Shown here: positions 20,001-28,468 of the stretch, piece by piece | How positions within the stretch are numbered: the stretch's first letter is position 1 | Layout of the letters: each line of letters starts with the position of its first letter | Assembly: GCF_021729885.1 (NCBI RefSeq) | Contig: NZ_CP063401.1 | Coordinates: 2,224,501-2,288,500, forward strand | Source: Devosia sp. SL43 | GTDB lineage: Bacteria > Pseudomonadota > Alphaproteobacteria > Rhizobiales > Devosiaceae | Reading direction: 5' to 3' | Length of the DNA: 64,000 nt | Made by a program: the position numbers and the translations under genes | Notes under the pieces: model-generated | Told to the model about the DNA's origin: nothing | Databases searched by the model: none | The model's input: the letters and a program-made list of their open reading frames with translations, nothing else

Positions 20001-23000
20001 TGGTCGGTCGATCGTCGTTGATCTTGACGGTCAGTTTGACGGGCGAGATGTCCCCGTCGCCGTCAGTCACCTGGAGATCGAGAGTGAGGGTCAGGGAGTC
20101 AGCTTGTTCGTTGGTCGGGGTCCCCAACTGCACCAGCGGTGCGTTGACCGTGAAGGTATAGGCGCCGTTCGGTTGCACGACCAGGGTGGCCACTGGTGCG
20201 TTGATGGGGTAGTGGGCACTGATGGCGGAGAAGGTCGTCACCCCGGTTTGCGGGTCGACCGACTTGACCCAGGAGGTGATGGCTTCAGGAACGCCGTCAG
20301 CACCCAACTTGTAGATCACCGAAAACTGCGTGATCCCCAACAGGTCGATCGTGGCCAGGCCATCGGCACCAGCGGCAAACAGGGTTCCTGCTCCACCAAT
20401 GACCTGGCTATTGTTGACAATGGTGTCGGCGGGGGTGTTGTTGCCGGCAAAAAGGCTCTGAGCCTCGTCATCCAGGGTCAGGGGAGCAGTGACCGACTTA
20501 CCCACCGGGGTGTCGTCGTCGACTGACACGCTCAGGCCAGCCTGCGTCGTGTCGCCATCGCCATCGACGATAGTTAGACCAAAGGCGAGCGTTTTATTGT
20601 TCTCGGCATTTCCGACGGGGTGAGCCAGTGGGGCCAGCATGGTAAAGACGTACGAGCCATCGTTGCCGACGGTGAGCACGGCGGCATTGGCACCGTTTAC
20701 CGCGCCGGTCGCCGTGAAGGTGACCGAGCCATCTGGATTGGCGACACCAGGGTTCCAATTGACGGTCTGCTGGGCAGCCAGACCGTTGAGGTTGTAAATG
20801 ACCGAGAAGACCGGCGCTGCGGTCAGGGTGATTGAACCGACACCATCAACACCGGCGTAGAACAAGGTACCGGGCAGACCGGCCGTGGTGGCGAAGTTGA
20901 AAAACACGTCGCCGCTGCCGCCAGGATTGCCCGGGAAGAGCGACTGTGCCTCATCATCGAGCACGACAAAGGAGGTCGCCTGGAAACCAGTGGGGGCGTC
21001 GTCGCGGAAGTGTATCCCGTTGCCGATGCTGGCTGAGATTGTCTTGGAGTCCCCGTCGCCGTCGGTGATGGTGACGGTCGCATTGAGGGCGCCGGCAATC
21101 TCGTCGAGCGACGCCAACTCATTGGCATTGGTCGGCTCGCCATGGGCAAGAGAGACATACTGGATGAGGGTTACCTGCCCAGTCTGCGGGTCCATATGCA
21201 GTGCAAAGGCAGCCGGATCCTGCCCAGACGCGCCATCATCAACGCGACCGACGATCAGTCCATTCTCGAGGACGAGATAAATGGGCTTGCCTTCGGTGGT
21301 CTGCAGCCCCGAATCCAGAGGCCCGGTGCTAGGCTCGCCAGCCTTGTTGGTCAGGGAGAAGCCGTACACCAGAGACTGGTTCGTAGCTGCGCCGTCCGAA
21401 CCAAAGTCCAGCCCGGCGATGGTCACTGCGGATACCGAACTCTGGGCGAGGCCAAGAGGCAGGCCGAGCACTCCGCTTGGATCCTGGCCAGGCAGTGCAA
21501 CCCCTGCGAACCGCGCGGCGAGCGCGATCGACTGCAGTACGGTCGCGTCGTTGGTACCGGTTTGAGCGAGGAGTGACTCATCGTGGGTCAGCGCGAACGC
21601 GCTATTTGCCGCAACATTCGCCACTGGGCCGTCATCGTCAAACGAGATGGGTGAGCCATTCGCGGTGATCAAATCGATCTGTGCAGACTGGGTGACTGTG
21701 TCGCCATCGCCATCGGTCCGCGTAACTGTCAGTTGCAGCTGGATCGCCGCAGCTTTGTCGCCAAGCGACAGAGTGACATTGCCGTCGAACAAATTTGCAT
21801 CGGTGTGTTCGATCGCTTGGTAAAGCGTGGTCTGCAGCTGGCCGTCGACGATCTTGATGTCGAAGACGACAGCATTGCCCGCAGTTTTGCCTTGGATCAC
21901 GCCGTCAACCAGGAACAGCGTGATCGGTCCGCCATTGGTGGCGGACAGATTGGTGGCAATGCCGCCCTCGAGCGGGAACCCGACAAAGCTCAAGACGCTG
22001 ACATCGCCGCCGCCGTCCGAACCGAACGAGCCACCAACGGTGAACAGGCTGGCAAGTCCGGTGCCGCCGATGGCGGTCGTGGACCGGCCGAAATAGCCAA
22101 TGCCATCATCGTTGTTGCCAGCGTCAGCAAGCTCACCCAGGCCGTTGAGGCGGTCGGGGCCGACGGTCTCGTCGAGCTCCATCGTCAGGCCAGCCTGAGC
22201 GCCCTCGCCCGTCGCGACACCAACCGCCAGGGTCGGGCCGTCATCGTCGAACGAGATCGGCGAGCCGCCAGCGGTGATCAGGTCGATCTGCGCCGACTGC
22301 GTGACTTTATCGCCATCGCCGTCGGTGCGGGTGACAGTGAGCTGCAGTTGGATCGGAGAATTCTCCCCACCGAGTGCGAGGGCAGTGTTGCTGTCAAAGA
22401 GGTTGTTATCGGTGTGCTCGATCGCCTGGTAGAGCGTCGTCTGCAGTTGACCATCGACGATCTTGATGTCGAAGACGACGACGCCACCCGCGGTACGGCC
22501 CTGGATGAAACCATCAACCAGGAACAGCGAGATCGGTCCGCCATTGGTCGCAAAAAGATTGGTGGCAACACCGCCCTGGGCAGGGAAGCCGACAAAGCTC
22601 AAGACACTGACATCACTGCCGCCGTCCGAACCAAACGAACCGCCAATAGCGAACAGGCTGGCAAGGCCCGCGCCGCCGACCGTGGTCGTGGCACGGCCCA
22701 GATAGCCAATGCCATCGTCATTGTTGCCGGCATCACCGAACTCACCGAGGCCGTTGAGGCGATCAGAACCGACCGTCTCGTCGATCTCCATCGCCAGGCC
22801 CGCCTGTACACCCTCGCCGGTCCTGACACCGACCGTCAAGGTCGGGCCGTCATCCTCAAACGAAATGGCGCCACTGCCAGCCGAGGCAAGCGGCACCTGA
22901 GCGGTTGCACTCGCCACATCGCCATCACCGTCGGTTGCGGTGACCGTGTATGTCAGGGACAAGACGTCATCGCCTGCTAGGGCAAGATTCAGGATGTCGT

Positions 23001-24513
23001 CTGCGCTCAGAGCGTCGCCGTGCGAGAGCGGAATGAGCTGCTGTACGAGAAGGCTCACACCGGTCGGGTCGGACGCGTCGATCAGCGAAATATGAAACGC
23101 GATGAAGCCGCCTGCCCCACCAACGCGACCGGTTATCGAGCCGTCCGCTTCGCTGAAGAGATAGATCGTTCGGTCGGAAAGCCCGGCGAGCTGGGTGCCA
23201 GCTACTCCTGTGGCAGTCAGATTGGTCGAAACGCCCTGCCCCGAACCGCTCAGCGAGAGCGCAAATGCATGGGCAACGGTGCCCGCATCGGCGCCCAAAC
23301 TGACCGTGGCAGAGAACAATGCAGCCAAGGCATTGTTGGCCCCATTGGCCGTAGCGACTTGACCGAACGCCTTACTGCCGACTTCCGCCAGACTTGTGGT
23401 GAGATTTGCCGACGAAAAGCCGGCGCCATTTGCGTCATCAACTGCGGGGTTTGCATCGCCGACCTTGATGCCAAAGGTCTCGTCCAGACCGAGTTGAACG
23501 CCCGAGCCCTCGCCCACACCGGGCGCCGTTACGAGGGCCACCTCAGGGGTGTCGTCATCAATATTGACCGTAAGAGTGCCCTCGGCGGCGTCGCCGTCGA
23601 AATCTGTTACGCGATAGACGATGTCAAACTGAACATTGTCTTCATTAGAGCCGGCATGACTGATAGCTGCCAGTTGCTCAATCTGGTACTCGCCGCTGGT
23701 CGCGTCGCTCAGCGTGACCCGCATGACATCAACGCCATCCTGCAGGATGGTAAGGACCAGCCCGTCATCGGAGATGGAAAACGAAAAGCCCGAGCCAGCC
23801 GGAAAATCGACACGGTCGAACACGAGCGCGCCGACGCCGTTGCCGCCGAAATCATGGGCAAGCAGACCAGTCAGCGGGCCCGAAAGGTCGTCACCCAGGC
23901 CACCAGCATTACCGCCGGTCAAATCGTCGTCGTCGAGAAGGGCAGCGACATTGGTACCCACGGTCGGCTCGTCGACCAAACCTTCAAAGAATGGACGCTC
24001 CTGATTGTTCCCGAAAGACAGGGCAGTGGGATCGAGAAGGCCACCGATAGCAAACGCGTCCCCAATATTGCCAACGGGCACCTGGAAATTGCCACCCGAG
24101 CCACCACCGGGGCCGCCGGCGGGGCCACCCGCAGCGGCACCAGGACCGGCCGCAGCCTGAATGTCATTGGCGGCAAACAATGCTGCTACGGTTTGCGGCG
24201 GGATCTCGATCGCGCCGATCATGACCGTCAGGCCTTGGACCGCGCCATTAGTAACAACAATTACAGAACCATCGGGCTGGACGAACTCGAGGTTCGCTCC
24301 GTTAACCCTAGGCTGGTCGATACTGGCGCCGTCTGGCAGACGAACGACGTTTCCTTCGTCGACCCCAACGGTGAGCGGTTGCCCAGACGGCGAGCCGCCT
24401 AGTCCTTCGACATCACCATTAAGTTCCGCGACGTGAATGACCTCACGGATGGTGACATCCGTCGATCCTTCAAATTGGCCAGCATCCACCGCAACGTCAT
24501 TACGCTCAACCAT
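15886..24513 (-). CDS. Giant LapA-like adhesin, N-terminal part with retention/cleavage region
   Basis: The 2,875-codon frame starts MVERNDVAVDAGQFEGSTDV and has no signal peptide, as expected for a type I substrate. Residues 1-130 resemble the retention module of LapA-type adhesins. AAAG at 120-123 and 126-129, in a Gly/Ala/Pro-rich linker, are candidate LapG cleavage sites. After that come about 2,300 residues of acidic T1SS-143, DUF5801 and VCBS-like domains marked by DGDGD and DDGPT motifs, including a duplicated ~204-aa unit. The 342-bp repeats begin near 17026; the last stretch before 15886 is out of frame. With all units at 342 bases the full gene is 4,917 codons. Function: surface attachment and biofilm, inferred. 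Confidence 0.88.
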   Translation of the reverse strand: MVERNDVAVDAGQFEGSTDVTIREVIHVAELNGDVEGLGGSPSGQPLTVGVDEGNVVRLPDGASIDQPRVNGANLEFVQPDGSVIVVTNGAVQGLTVMIGAIEIPPQTVAALFAANDIQAAAGPGAAAGGPAGGPGGGSGGNFQVPVGNIGDAFAIGGLLDPTALSFGNNQERPFFEGLVDEPTVGTNVAALLDDDDLTGGNAGGLGDDLSGPLTGLLAHDFGGNGVGALVFDRVDFPAGSGFSFSISDDGLVLTILQDGVDVMRVTLSDATSGEYQIEQLAAISHAGSNEDNVQFDIVYRVTDFDGDAAEGTLTVNIDDDTPEVALVTAPGVGEGSGVQLGLDETFGIKVGDANPAVDDANGAGFSSANLTTSLAEVGSKAFGQVATANGANNALAALFSATVSLGADAGTVAHAFALSLSGSGQGVSTNLTATGVAGTQLAGLSDRTIYLFSEADGSITGRVGGAGGFIAFHISLIDASDPTGVSLLVQQLIPLSHGDALSADDILNLALAGDDVLSLTYTVTATDGDGDVASATAQVPLASAGSGAISFEDDGPTLTVGVRTGEGVQAGLAMEIDETVGSDRLNGLGEFGDAGNNDDGIGYLGRATTTVGGAGLASLFAIGGSFGSDGGSDVSVLSFVGFPAQGGVATNLFATNGGPISLFLVDGFIQGRTAGGVVVFDIKIVDGQLQTTLYQAIEHTDNNLFDSNTALALGGENSPIQLQLTVTRTDGDGDKVTQSAQIDLITAGGSPISFDDDGPTLAVGVATGEGAQAGLTMELDETVGPDRLNGLGELADAGNNDDGIGYFGRSTTAIGGTGLASLFTVGGSFGSDGGGDVSVLSFVGFPLEGGIATNLSATNGGPITLFLVDGVIQGKTAGNAVVFDIKIVDGQLQTTLYQAIEHTDANLFDGNVTLSLGDKAAAIQLQLTVTRTDGDGDTVTQSAQIDLITANGSPISFDDDGPVANVAANSAFALTHDESLLAQTGTNDATVLQSIALAARFAGVALPGQDPSGVLGLPLGLAQSSVSAVTIAGLDFGSDGAATNQSLVYGFSLTNKAGEPSTGPLDSGLQTTEGKPIYLVLENGLIVGRVDDGASGQDPAAFALHMDPQTGQVTLIQYVSLAHGEPTNANELASLDEIAGALNATVTITDGDGDSKTISASIGNGIHFRDDAPTGFQATSFVVLDDEAQSLFPGNPGGSGDVFFNFATTAGLPGTLFYAGVDGVGSITLTAAPVFSVIYNLNGLAAQQTVNWNPGVANPDGSVTFTATGAVNGANAAVLTVGNDGSYVFTMLAPLAHPVGNAENNKTLAFGLTIVDGDGDTTQAGLSVSVDDDTPVGKSVTAPLTLDDEAQSLFAGNNTPADTIVNNSQVIGGAGTLFAAGADGLATIDLLGITQFSVIYKLGADGVPEAITSWVKSVDPQTGVTTFSAISAHYPINAPVATLVVQPNGAYTFTVNAPLVQLGTPTNEQADSLTLTLDLQVTDGDGDISPVKLTVKINDDRPTMAGEYAPQVVMVDEDGLNTALATGNPDGSPLLPGEVVGTGLATYTGAAGSLNNLVSFGADGKGSFSVVTTSPTNAGVTSLGANVLVAGGGDTLYGYVDSGVAGYQDGSDRLVFTLKVNSDGSYTFTLNDQIDHPTLNATNGDNAENLLNNLIDLSRFVQATDGDGDSIALGAGSFVVDVLDDIPVLTARPAGTTTTTTSDTLVFDLKGGNAVVGGVTTANPAKGIWITGDDLNGNDDTANTSNNSIGIGTGQQIDGQDKKGGPEVLTLSFFDNVNVPNGNGVPTHGAAYDVNVMRFSIDAAEAGQNDDAVVFVQVMNNGGVVSPGDFVITINGAAAPVGSWHYVYDGANMVGIVFENVPDDADFVITSATGFDSVKIGNYNGYKFISDAVGSDTTLSSGNSFKVYGLEADVHTTTTTLETLKIAHDETLGQNVAGDPNSANDASLLNVPGALAGATGVASLGTSVLATGSLFAGMVGADAPGGYTFGITGANGAALTNVASGLVSTSGEAIILNTDANGVLVGTTANTNLTVFKVLVDSAGIVWVGQYLPIAHSVDGSSNAAHDDIATITAILHITATLTDADGDAVSKTSPVALKVEFQDDGPRVAADVNSVTEDGAPATGNVIAGNAGLGTDTFGTDGPGKIEWVGDNGDHVIDGLYGRLTVQADGQYTYELYTVAQNPAAFHLVQSLTPTQSLSEQFTYVLTDGDGDTAQTTLTIAVNGADDIVTITGIGNTGGDVTVDEKGLPARGQEPAGSVPGDSEIGTGSFAIVAPDGVQSIKIGDTTFTLSNLASATPNAPLVAATNGSGILQVIGYTPNATGGTVNYRFVLTDNLLTHTDTDPGAPQGTDADSDRGPADQVFGGTFAVEVTDDNGTTATSSITVAVNDDGPTASAGSRIVDEGVTVTGTLAFTPGADGATLTAINGEPLIFGNDGWSAPMGSDHGTLQVKADGSYRFVAQQDDPYVSNGTDQFTFTVTDGDGDKSDALFQVTIVDDQDVVTVKLTATPSTGEQAGTIVYTASLVDALGHPVTTNNAVTVTLNSGLIITIPAGSNTADSAAVPFSEDDVYVEADTVSDFIRTAVQANANAVGAFEQLQADQTPAVTTIVDDQDVVTVKLTATPSTGEQAGTIVYTASLVDALGNPVTTNNAVTVTLNSGLIITIPAGSNTADSTAVPFSEDDVYVEADTVSDFIQTAVQANANAVGAFEQLQADQTPAVTTIVDDQDVVTVRSDGDAVDGRNRPARSSTTASLVDALGNPVTTNNAVTVTLNSGLIITIPAGSNTADSAAVPFSEDDVYVAADTVSDFIQTAVQANASRGCVRAAASRQTPAATIGWTTRMVTVKLTATPSTGEQARHDRLHGQPGGCPWQPR
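21635..22855 (-). repeat. Duplicated ~204-aa adhesin domain
   Basis: Two adjacent units of about 610 bases encode near-identical domains. Both carry ETVG.DRLNGLGE, NNDDGIGY, GGSFGSDGG, DIKIVDGQLQTTLYQAIEHT and TVTRTDGDGD, and both end in SPISFDDDGP. They are older and more diverged than the 342-bp repeats. Confidence 0.8.
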
Positions 24514-25089
24514 GGCCCACTCATTAATAACTGATTAACTTTGAGCCGAGTCCTATTCTTACTAAAGCGTTTACTCAATCCAAGGCGATCGCTGTTTGCA
24601 TACCTGAATATGTCTCCGGTTCGACATAGTTGCTTAACCCTAATAAGTTCGCATATCTGGGTATGTTTGCGCGTGCGCCATATTCCGACAGGGTCGGCCT
24701 TGTTCGTCCGCTATCGACGCTAAAGACCGACCCAACTGCAGGCGAACCCAGACAACGAAGATACCAATTGCGTGAAGACTGCCCGTACAAAATAAAGCGG
24801 AATTTGACAGTGGGGAGTTTGGCGGGCCCTAGGTGTTTCTCGCAGACCACCTCAGATGCCTTGCCGCAGCTTTGCTGTTCGATTGTCCGGTTGTGGTCTG
24901 GCAGTTTATGGCCTGCACTAAGGCATTAGCAGACGGTAACTCTCCGCAGCATGTTGGCAAAAACCAGATTGCCTCGCGGCGAAGGCGCTTGACGCCAGAC
25001 GTTGCAACGCGCGTCTGGGACAGACATCGAACGCCTTGCAAAAAGGCGGCATCTTCCATTTCAGACGCTTAACTGGCAGGCACTGCGCG
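24514..25089. promoter_or_regulatory. Adhesin upstream region, no gene seen
   Basis: These 576 bases lie between the adhesin start and the end of the aldehyde dehydrogenase gene. No frame has a ribosome-binding site or recognisable product. The 60 bases next to the adhesin ATG are AT-rich and must hold its promoter. From about 24680 to 25070 the DNA looks like scrambled non-coding remnant, possibly a scar of earlier insertions. Confidence 0.45.
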
Positions 25090-26499
25090 TCAGCGCTTGA
25101 TGTTTACGATTTTGAGCTGCGTGTATTCCTCAAGCGCGCGGGCGCCCCCAAGCTCGGAGCCAATGCCGGACTGCTTAGAGCCAAGAAACGGAATGTGGTC
25201 CCAGGCTCCGCCATGCCGGTTGATCCAAACCATACCAGCCTCGAGGCGGTCCGCCAGAGCGTAGGCGCGTTCGGCGTTGGACGACCAAATCGAGCCCCCT
25301 AAGCCAAACAACGTGTTGTTGGCACGCGCTAGAGCGTCCTCATCCTCGCTAAACTTGAGGACAGGCAGCACTGGACCAAACTGCTCCTCATCAACCAGCC
25401 GACTGCCTTCTTGTATGTCACGGACGATGGTGGGTCGGATGAAGTAGCCACGTTCCGCGGCCGCCCCGTTGCTGCTGGGCATGACGGTGCCGTTAATCCG
25501 AGCATCGGCGAGAAGCTCTTTGACCTTTTCGAACTGCCGCCTGTTGTTGATGGGTCCGAATTCAGTACCCTGGTCCAAGCCGTCGCCGACGACGGCCTGG
25601 TCGGCCAACTTCGCCAGCTCGTCGCAGATCTGATCGTAGACCGACGCGTGGACGTAGAGACGCTTGATCGCCGTACAGACCTGCCCAGAATTGTAGAAGG
25701 CCCCGCCAAACAGCTGCGCGGCGATCTTGGCTGGGTTGACGTCATCCAGGACGATGGCGGCATCGTTGCCGCCAAGTTCAAGCGTCAAATGTTTCAAGGT
25801 CACAGCGCCGCTGGCCATAACCTTTCGGCCGGTCGCAATAGATCCGGTAAAGGATACCTTGGCGACGTCGGGGTGTTCCGCCAGCGTGGCTCCCAGGTCG
25901 TTGTCGTCTGTGATGATGTTGAGAACACCGGGCGGCAGGAGGTCTCGGGCGAGCTCGCCCAGTCGCAGGGTGGTGAGTGGAGTGGTCGGCGCCGGCTTCA
26001 CAACGAGCGTGTTGCCCACCAACAGCGACGGAGCGACCTTCCAAGACATCATTCCGAGGGGGAAGTTCCAGGGAACGATCGCTGCAACCACACCAAGTGG
26101 CTTGCGGTGCGCTTCAACCCGCATGTCGTCGCTGTCTTCGAGAACTTCCACGTCGAGAGTCTGCTCGGCCCAGTACCGAAACCGCTGAGCCGTCCCGCGG
26201 ACTTCGCCCATGGTGTGGTCCAGGGGTCTGCCCTGCTCCTGCGTCAGCAGCCGCCCGAGTTCATCTGCATGCATATCGATTGCATCCGCCAAAGCGAGCA
26301 TGGCTTGCCTTCGCTCGGCGATGGGGGTAGCAGCCCATTGAGGGAACGCAGACTTTGCTGCGGCGACCGCGGCATTGAGCTGATTGAGAGACGCCCGCGG
26401 AGCATGCGCCAGGACTTCCTCGGTGGCCGGATTCACCACGGCCAGGGTGAGGTCGCCGTCGACAAGCGCACCCCCAATAAGGAGCCTAAACTTGTTCAT
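25090..26499 (-). CDS. NAD(P)-dependent aldehyde dehydrogenase
   Basis: The start is the ATG at 26497-26499, behind a strong GGAGGGGA ribosome-binding site; a longer frame to 26673 is unsupported. The 469-aa product has the aldehyde dehydrogenase core: VPWNFPLGMMSWKVAPSLLV (cofactor entry), the glycine-rich FTGSIATGRK, the general base Glu in LELGGND, the catalytic Cys in NSGQVCTA, and the C-terminal EEQFGPVLPV and KQSGIGSELG motifs. Such enzymes oxidise aldehydes to acids; the exact substrate is not readable. Succinate-semialdehyde and gamma-glutamyl-aminobutyraldehyde dehydrogenases are close relatives. It appears monocistronic. Confidence 0.92.
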   Translation of the reverse strand: MNKFRLLIGGALVDGDLTLAVVNPATEEVLAHAPRASLNQLNAAVAAAKSAFPQWAATPIAERRQAMLALADAIDMHADELGRLLTQEQGRPLDHTMGEVRGTAQRFRYWAEQTLDVEVLEDSDDMRVEAHRKPLGVVAAIVPWNFPLGMMSWKVAPSLLVGNTLVVKPAPTTPLTTLRLGELARDLLPPGVLNIITDDNDLGATLAEHPDVAKVSFTGSIATGRKVMASGAVTLKHLTLELGGNDAAIVLDDVNPAKIAAQLFGGAFYNSGQVCTAIKRLYVHASVYDQICDELAKLADQAVVGDGLDQGTEFGPINNRRQFEKVKELLADARINGTVMPSSNGAAAERGYFIRPTIVRDIQEGSRLVDEEQFGPVLPVLKFSEDEDALARANNTLFGLGGSIWSSNAERAYALADRLEAGMVWINRHGGAWDHIPFLGSKQSGIGSELGGARALEEYTQLKIVNIKR

Positions 26500-26876
26500 G
26501 TTCCCCTCCGTCTTGAGGGTGCAAAGCATGTCACAAGCACGGCAACCTGCACACCCCTCAAGAAGAGACGCGCGGCGGTCTTGGCACAGACACCTGGATT
26601 GCCTACCCAGTCCCTTAACTGCCCAACAAAGAGATAGGGATTTCTGCTCTCTCTTGCCAAATTGTCCAGTCACCGGAACGACCGCTTTTGCGATACGTCC
26701 GAGCCCGCGCCAATGGCTGAAATGGGGCGCAAAGCTGCCCAGTGAGCTGTCTCGTAAACGAACCTTTTAGGGACAGTGCTTCCAAGCCTCTGAGCTACCG
26801 AAATCCGACCACCTCTTGTGTCACATAAATATGTCACGTAATGTAATGTCACGAAAACGATAAATGGATACGTGAC
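26500..26876. other. Spacer between ALDH and resolvase
   Basis: These 377 bases hold the ALDH promoter and, at the right end, the repeat-rich leader of the resolvase gene. No protein-coding gene is convincing. Confidence 0.5.
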
Positions 26877-26877
26877 A
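26819..26877 (+). promoter_or_regulatory. TGTCAC repeat cluster before the resolvase
   Basis: TGTCAC occurs as a direct repeat at 26819-26824, 26832-26837 and 26847-26852. The inverted GTGACA at 26872-26877 ends on the A of the start codon. Short ordered repeats like this suit a resolvase binding (res-like) site or autorepression operator. Confidence 0.5.
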
Positions 26878-27449
26878 TGCTTGTCGGCTATGCGAGAGTT
26901 TCCACGGACGACCAGAACTTGGATCTCCAGCGCGATGCCCTCTCGAAGGCAGGCTGTGAGAAGATTTTTGAAGAGAAGGAGTCGGGAAGGGCTGGCACCA
27001 AACGGCCCGCTTTTGAACAGGTTCTGACGTACTTGCGTCCTGCCGACCATTTGGTCGTTTGGAAGGTGGACAGGCTGGGCCGCTCGCTTAGGGAGATGCT
27101 GGAGACGGCTCACAACCTGCAGGCAGATAGCATCAAAGTAATTTCCCTCACCGAAAACATCGATACCGACACGGCCAACGGCCGAATGATGTTCAACATG
27201 CTGGGAACCATCGCTGAGTATTTTTTAGACCTCAATCGGGAGCGAACAATGGCAGGTCTCAAGGCTGCGTTGGCGCGAGGAAGGAAAGGGGGGCGTCCGC
27301 GCAAACTGAGTGAAGAAGACCTAACCGCCGCTCGGGCCTTGTTGAACAATCCCGAAATTGCAGTGGGCAACATAGCCAAGCGTTTGGGTATCAGTCGCGG
27401 TGCTTTCTACCGGTACTTTCCAGCGGCGCGGACCAAGCCGTTACCCTGA
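26877..27449 (+). CDS. Serine recombinase (resolvase/invertase family)
   Basis: The 190-aa protein has the catalytic serine in MLVGYARVSTDDQNLDLQRD (S10), the conserved WKVDRLGRSLREM region with active-site arginines, and GLKAALARGRKGGRPRKLS leading into a C-terminal helix-turn-helix (NIAKRLGISRGAFYRYF). It is the size of Tn3-family resolvases and DNA invertases. No transposase or transposon ends are seen nearby, so it may be a relic or act as a stand-alone resolution system. All catalytic residues I can check are present. Confidence 0.93.
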   Translation: MLVGYARVSTDDQNLDLQRDALSKAGCEKIFEEKESGRAGTKRPAFEQVLTYLRPADHLVVWKVDRLGRSLREMLETAHNLQADSIKVISLTENIDTDTANGRMMFNMLGTIAEYFLDLNRERTMAGLKAALARGRKGGRPRKLSEEDLTAARALLNNPEIAVGNIAKRLGISRGAFYRYFPAARTKPLP

Positions 27450-27647
27450 ATTCCATTGAGCCCTAAATGGCCTCTACCGCCCCCCTTTCGGACCTTCACA
27501 GAGTGCCGAACCCCGCCCGAAAGCGGACCTTCACCGTCCCCGATTGACACGGCGACCCCGCGAGTGAAGTATCGGGTATGGGGATCGCGAGCTCCCCAAG
27601 AGGCGGCAGCCGAAGTTTCGCGTCCATCTTCAGATCGAGGACGCACC

Positions 27648-28466
27648 ATGCCTTCTTACAATTCCATTGCGCCGGAAAAGCTTGCCCGCCTGATCGGCAC
27701 GCCAAAAGCTCCCGTTATCATCGACGTCCGTGAGGTTGATGCCTTCGACGCCGACCCTCGCATACTGCCCGCCACGGCGCGGCGCAGTCACGCCGACGCC
27801 GAAACTTGGGCCGGCACCTATAGCGGCCAGTCCGTCGCGGTCATCTGTCAGCGTGGCAAGAAACTGTCGGAAGGCGCCGCTGCCTGGCTGCGCCATTCCG
27901 GGGCCAATGCCGAGGTGGTCGAGGGCGGCTTCGAGGCATGGCGGGATGCGGGCCTGCCGCTGGTGCCGAGCGCCACAATACCTGCCCGGAACGCGGCGGG
28001 GTCCACGGTTTGGGTGACCCGCTCGCGGCCCAAGATCGACCGCATTGCCTGTCCCTGGCTGATCCGGCGGTTCGTCGATCCCGGCGCCGTGTTCCTGTTC
28101 GTGGCGCCAGCCGAAGTTGACGCGGTGGCCGACCGCTTCGGGGCGACGCCCTTCGATGTCGAAGGAGTGCATTGGAGCCACCGCGATGATCTGTGCACCT
28201 TCGACGTGATGGTTTCCGAGTTCGGTATATCGTCCGGCCCGCTCGATCGGCTGGCCGCCATCGTTCGCGCCGCCGATACGGATCGCCTCGATCTTGTTCC
28301 CGAGGCTGCCGGCCTGCTGGCGGCCTCTCTGGGTCTCTCCCGCATGTATGGCGACGATCTGGAACAGCTCGACGCTGGGATGCTCCTCTATGATGCCTTT
28401 TACCGCTGGTGCCGGGACGCAAGGGAGGAAACCCACAATTGGCCGGCGAGCAAGGTCAGGAGCTGA
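27648..28466 (+). CDS. chrB: ChrB-type chromate resistance protein with N-terminal rhodanese domain
   Basis: I start at ATG 27648 (MPSYNSIAPEKLARLIG), where the rhodanese domain begins; an upstream in-frame ATG at 27456 adds unrelated residues. Residues about 1-110 form a rhodanese domain (VIIDVREVDAFDADP, then VAVICQRGKKLSEGAA with the loop Cys). From about 120 the ChrB C-terminal domain follows: VWVTRSRPKIDRIACPWLIR and HRDDLCTFDVMV. ChrB proteins regulate or assist chromate efflux. It overlaps no gene and lies 2 bases before chrA, so the two form an operon. Such rhodanese-ChrB fusions commonly precede chrA in alphaproteobacteria. Confidence 0.9.
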   Translation: MPSYNSIAPEKLARLIGTPKAPVIIDVREVDAFDADPRILPATARRSHADAETWAGTYSGQSVAVICQRGKKLSEGAAAWLRHSGANAEVVEGGFEAWRDAGLPLVPSATIPARNAAGSTVWVTRSRPKIDRIACPWLIRRFVDPGAVFLFVAPAEVDAVADRFGATPFDVEGVHWSHRDDLCTFDVMVSEFGISSGPLDRLAAIVRAADTDRLDLVPEAAGLLAASLGLSRMYGDDLEQLDAGMLLYDAFYRWCRDAREETHNWPASKVRS

Positions 28467-28468
28467 CC

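Noticed and set aside
21733-24402. Plus-strand frames of 415 and 460 codons opposite the adhesin N-terminus
   Set aside because: Low-complexity translations with no recognisable family. They arise from biased codon use of the real minus-strand gene.
9764-24513. RTX toxin
   Set aside because: RTX repeats are confined to the C-terminus. The bulk is adhesin extender domains with a LapA-like N-terminus and a LapG neighbour; no acyltransferase or lytic domain is seen.
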